From positions 1,174,120,670 to 1,174,184,669 of the forward strand of contig OY728137.1 in assembly GCA_963277665.1 (NCBI GenBank): a DNA stretch of 64,000 bases, given 5' to 3'. Positions 60,901-64,000 of the stretch are shown here, one piece after another. The notes below the pieces were generated by a model. That model saw nothing but the letters and a program-made list of their open reading frames with translations. It searched no databases and was not told the DNA's origin. Within the stretch, counting starts at the first letter, position 1. The number at the start of each line of letters is the position of its first letter. Made by a program: the position numbers and the translations under genes. This DNA is from Viscum album. Its lineage: Eukaryota; Streptophyta; Magnoliopsida; Santalales; Viscaceae.

Positions 60901-63652
60901 TGTTTTTATGACATCTCAGATCTGGATTCCAATAAGAGGTTCCCTGGGCCCAGTGGGTCACTAAGCCTTAATAACATATCCCAAAATGCCAGAGGTTTTT
61001 TATTAGACGAGAGGGAAAATTGTGTGTTTGTGGGGATGATATTATCTCATTAACATTGTGTAGAAAAGTAGATAAAAGAAGTAACAGGTAAATAGTGGAT
61101 GAAATATATGTAAAACAATGGCACAACCAAATCAAGTAATAATAATGAATAATAGAGAAATGTGAAATAATATGCAAAATATGAAGATGATACTAGTTAT
61201 ATATCTATAAAATTAGAAAACATGGATGCATAGTAGCATGAAATACATTTTATACAAAAGAATAACAAAAAATCCAAAACAATCCAAGCATCACAAGCTC
61301 TGTTACCAAGATCCATATTAAGAAAGAACGAAATATCTAATGTAAAAGGTGGGATGAATCTCTTTATCAACACATGCATACATGTAATCTTCCCAGGCAC
61401 CAATAGTGTCCTAGATAGGCTATGAGATAAATCTTAATAGGCCACCAGTAAGGGTGTCTATAACATCTAGTTCATGTAATATAAACCGAAATAGGGTGAA
61501 ACTATGGATATATAAAAGTAAATCATTACAATAAAAAATATATATAATTACCTGCTTTATCCATAGTTGGTATCTAAAAATTTAACCAGATCAATAAATA
61601 ATTAAGTTTTAGTTAATATAAGTAAGTCACATGAGGTATAACCAGAACTAACATCCGGACATGATAATAATAGTAAAGGATCCAAAATATAATGAGGCAT
61701 TATGTTGATACTAATAATGAATACCATCCCAGGTAATAACCAAGTAATCCTTGACCTCTGGGTTCAATCCAACTTAGTAATAACCTATAGCATGGATATG
61801 AGGGTAAGAGTGTAATCCAAGGGGGAATCACCCATGAAATCCCACAAAAATATAATTTTAATTGACTCTATGGAATTCATATTAGGTAAAATGTGATAAG
61901 TAATGGCCAGACCCAAGGGTTTATCCAAAGCACCACATGTCTATAAATGTCATTATGGATTCTAAGAGTTTATCCATGGAATACTATCATAATAATGAAT
62001 GGATTATAAAATGTCATCCCAGGAATCCATAAGTATACAAGTATCGGGTTCCAAGGTGGTTATCAACCATGGATATTGGTATCCCTAAGTTGAAATGGTG
62101 TCTACGAGTGCTGAAGGAATTCCCCCTGGAATCCAACATTATCATGTGTCTGGCCACTCCTATAATAATGTCATGATCTGTATACAATATAAAACTTTTG
62201 TTTAATTAATAAATAAATTAATTCCATGTTATAATCATGCCATTTAACAAGTCAAGGGGTTCATTCCATACATTTCATTAGTGTGACAAGGCTAATAGGA
62301 CATGCAACGGTTTCCATCATTTCATATTTTATTAGTTGGTTCTTTGATCTACCTATCATAAATGTGGAAATGTGGGATAAGGATGAGCAACCATGTTGAA
62401 TTTATTTATAATAAACTAAGCCAAGTGATATCATATATACTTTTAATTACCATTTAAACATTCATGAATCACTTAAAACACTTATATTAGAAGTGTCAAG
62501 TGAAATTGGAATGTACAAGGCTAACCATTAGAAATTATATACTAATTGTACTGAGGAATGAATTACCTTTATCATGTTCAAGCCATAGCACACTTAATCA
62601 GTGTCCCAGAAAAAAATGTCAAACCACTAAAGGCATAAATATGGAAAACAATCAACATGGTGTGGTCTAAATTGTGGTCATAACCCCAATGTTGGATAAT
62701 ATATCTACTATGGGTCTTTTAATTTGATTCTGACTACTAAGAAGGAATATTTATTTAATAGGCCACTCCTGATGAAATCAGTGTGCACACAAGTATTGAA
62801 AAATACAATATGATGAAAACTTGAGGGATGAGTTTTAGACCACCCCCCTGAGGCTTGTACGACTCTCCTCATCTAGTATCAACCATTAGATTATCCAAGA
62901 TTACAAGAAATATGAAGAATATACCAATACTCCAAAAATAGATAATATAATTGTATATCTAAATAACTTCGTCAATAGAAATAATAATGAATAACAACTA
63001 AAATGGAATAGTGAACATAACGATGCACATCCAACGTGACTGACGAGGATCGAATTAGATTTCGTATGGTGATATAGGATTAATATCTAAAAAAGAGGAA
63101 ACAAGGAAGCTCAAATAGAGGGAAATTAGAGATTCATCTATTGGAGAGATAAAAAGAGAGAATAGATTGTCTTTATAAGATATCATTAAAAGAATTTAAG
63201 TAATTTCACAAAGAAACAGGGGTCACAGGTCTTGGAAGAATAGTTAGCCAAACCATGTGCGAACCGTATACCCTTTAATGTACCATGGGGGAACTTGCAT
63301 GGTTTGAGAAATCATGACCAACCATGAAAAAACCACTTCTAAAAACATCATACTTTTTTACATAAGATTGCTTATCATAACTCATGGTTAGGGAAAATCA
63401 TGTGCCTTGATTCACTCCACTTTCCAGCCTAATACCATTATGAGTAACAATGTGGCATGGCCTGCATGGTTTATATTAACCATGTGGGAAGCCTATATAT
63501 CCCCAAAAGAAAAGTTTCGGGTTTCAAACATGCCCCCAAAACCCCTGAGATAGTCATGAACTCAGTAGGAATTCGTGTTAGGTCAAAAATTATGAATTTG
63601 TCAAAACCTAAATTGATCCATACCTTATATTAAAATAGTGTTCTTAAAATCA
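60901..63652 (-). repeat. 3' LTR of chromovirus-like element 4
   Basis: The minus-strand LTR begins TGATTTTAAGAACAC at 63652, right after a purine tract, and ends at 60901 (or TGACATC at 60909). Near its end GGGCCCAGTGGGTCAC matches, in reverse, the GTGACCCACTGAATC region at the same place in element 1's LTR, so both belong to one group. The minus open stretches 60968-61177 and 61197-61403 are chance frames. Confidence 0.7.
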
Positions 63653-63660
63653 TCCCTCTT
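63653..63660 (-). promoter_or_regulatory. Polypurine tract of element 4
   Basis: On the minus strand AAGAGGGA directly precedes the LTR start. Confidence 0.55.
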
Positions 63661-63669
63661 AAAGGAACT

Positions 63670-64000
63670 CATCCACGAGTTCACCTTCCAAGGGAATCAA
63701 AACACTATATGAGAATGACTTGGGCCACTAAACATGTAATCCAGTATCCTACTACCATGTATCATCTTGTAAACAGCCATGCTGAAATAGCACCTACACT
63801 AAAGGGATAGACCATCCTCAAAGAGACTTTGTGATCTAATCGATTATGTGTGTAGGATAATAGTCAAATGGAGCATCGTCATAAATATCAACATCCTTGG
63901 TATCAAATGTATGAGATTGGTCGTCATTATATCAGTGAAGCTATGAATAATGGAAGATGTACTACATGGCACAATACATATGATATACTAAAAACTGATC
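63670..64000 (-). pseudogene. Element 4 integrase/chromodomain C-terminus (continues past window)
   Basis: Minus-strand reading from the window edge: HTFDTKDVDIYDDAPFDYYP, THIID-ITKSL, WSIPLV-VLFQHG then DDTW and WPKSFSYSVLIPLEGE. This fits the end of chromovirus polyproteins: SHVLDxxxVxxxxDxxxxExPxxIxDxxxKxLRxRxIPLVKVLWxxHxxEEATWExExxMxxxYPxLF. It is unusually readable, with few stops, compared with the other elements. The rest of the element lies to the right. Confidence 0.75.

Noticed and set aside
1..64000. tRNA, rRNA or organelle-derived DNA
   Set aside because: No tRNA cloverleaf motifs, rRNA core strings or organelle genes were seen on either strand.

Overview
The window is nuclear DNA of a seed plant, almost certainly from a large, repeat-rich, heterochromatic part of the genome. 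It is very AT-rich and CpG-poor. I find no intact gene, tRNA or rRNA. Nearly all recognisable coding similarity is to plant LTR retrotransposons of the Ty3/gypsy superfamily, all broken by stops and frameshifts. Family assignments rest on reading translated frames by eye against remembered family motifs; no database search was run.

Layout. (1) 1-4.6 kb: a decayed minus-strand gag-like fragment, unassigned DNA, and a CpG-rich island (3.53-4.1 kb) between two extremely AT-rich blocks. (2) 4.6 to at least 20 kb: a plus-strand element of the Tat/Ogre lineage with gag, protease, RT, two RNase H domains and integrase in order. Downstream of integrase lie three different tandem-repeat arrays (289-bp, about 0.8-kb and 37-bp units) and a long antisense pseudogene resembling a plant-mobile-domain protein. 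A 754-bp non-autonomous CACTA transposon sits inside the 37-bp array. (3) 20-24.7 kb: more degenerate tandem repeats (about 347, 33 and 263 bp), possibly still part of the same element. (4) 24.7-33.7 kb: chromovirus-like element 1 (+), with an LTR pair and most of the integrase deleted. (5) 34.1-43.9 kb: chromovirus-like element 2 (+), with a full domain order and LTRs of about 2.3 kb containing a 40-bp minisatellite. (6) 43.9-45.5 kb: a Gly/Asp-rich open stretch and a CACTA-like remnant. (7) 45.5-54.3 kb: chromovirus-like element 3 (-), with LTRs of about 2.7-2.8 kb but gag missing. (8) 54.3-60.9 kb: an Athila-like element (+), cut at the start of integrase by (9) a chromovirus-like element 4 (-), whose 3' LTR (60.9-63.65 kb) and chromodomain end lie in the window and which continues past 64 kb.

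The features do not cooperate as a pathway. They are layers of insertions and decay. Within each retroelement the parts had the usual roles: gag particle, protease, RT/RNase H to copy RNA, integrase to insert, LTRs for the promoter and RNA end. All five RT catalytic dyads I could locate have lost at least one aspartate. I see no new enzymatic system. The most interesting structure is the elaborate 3' region of the Tat/Ogre-like element.
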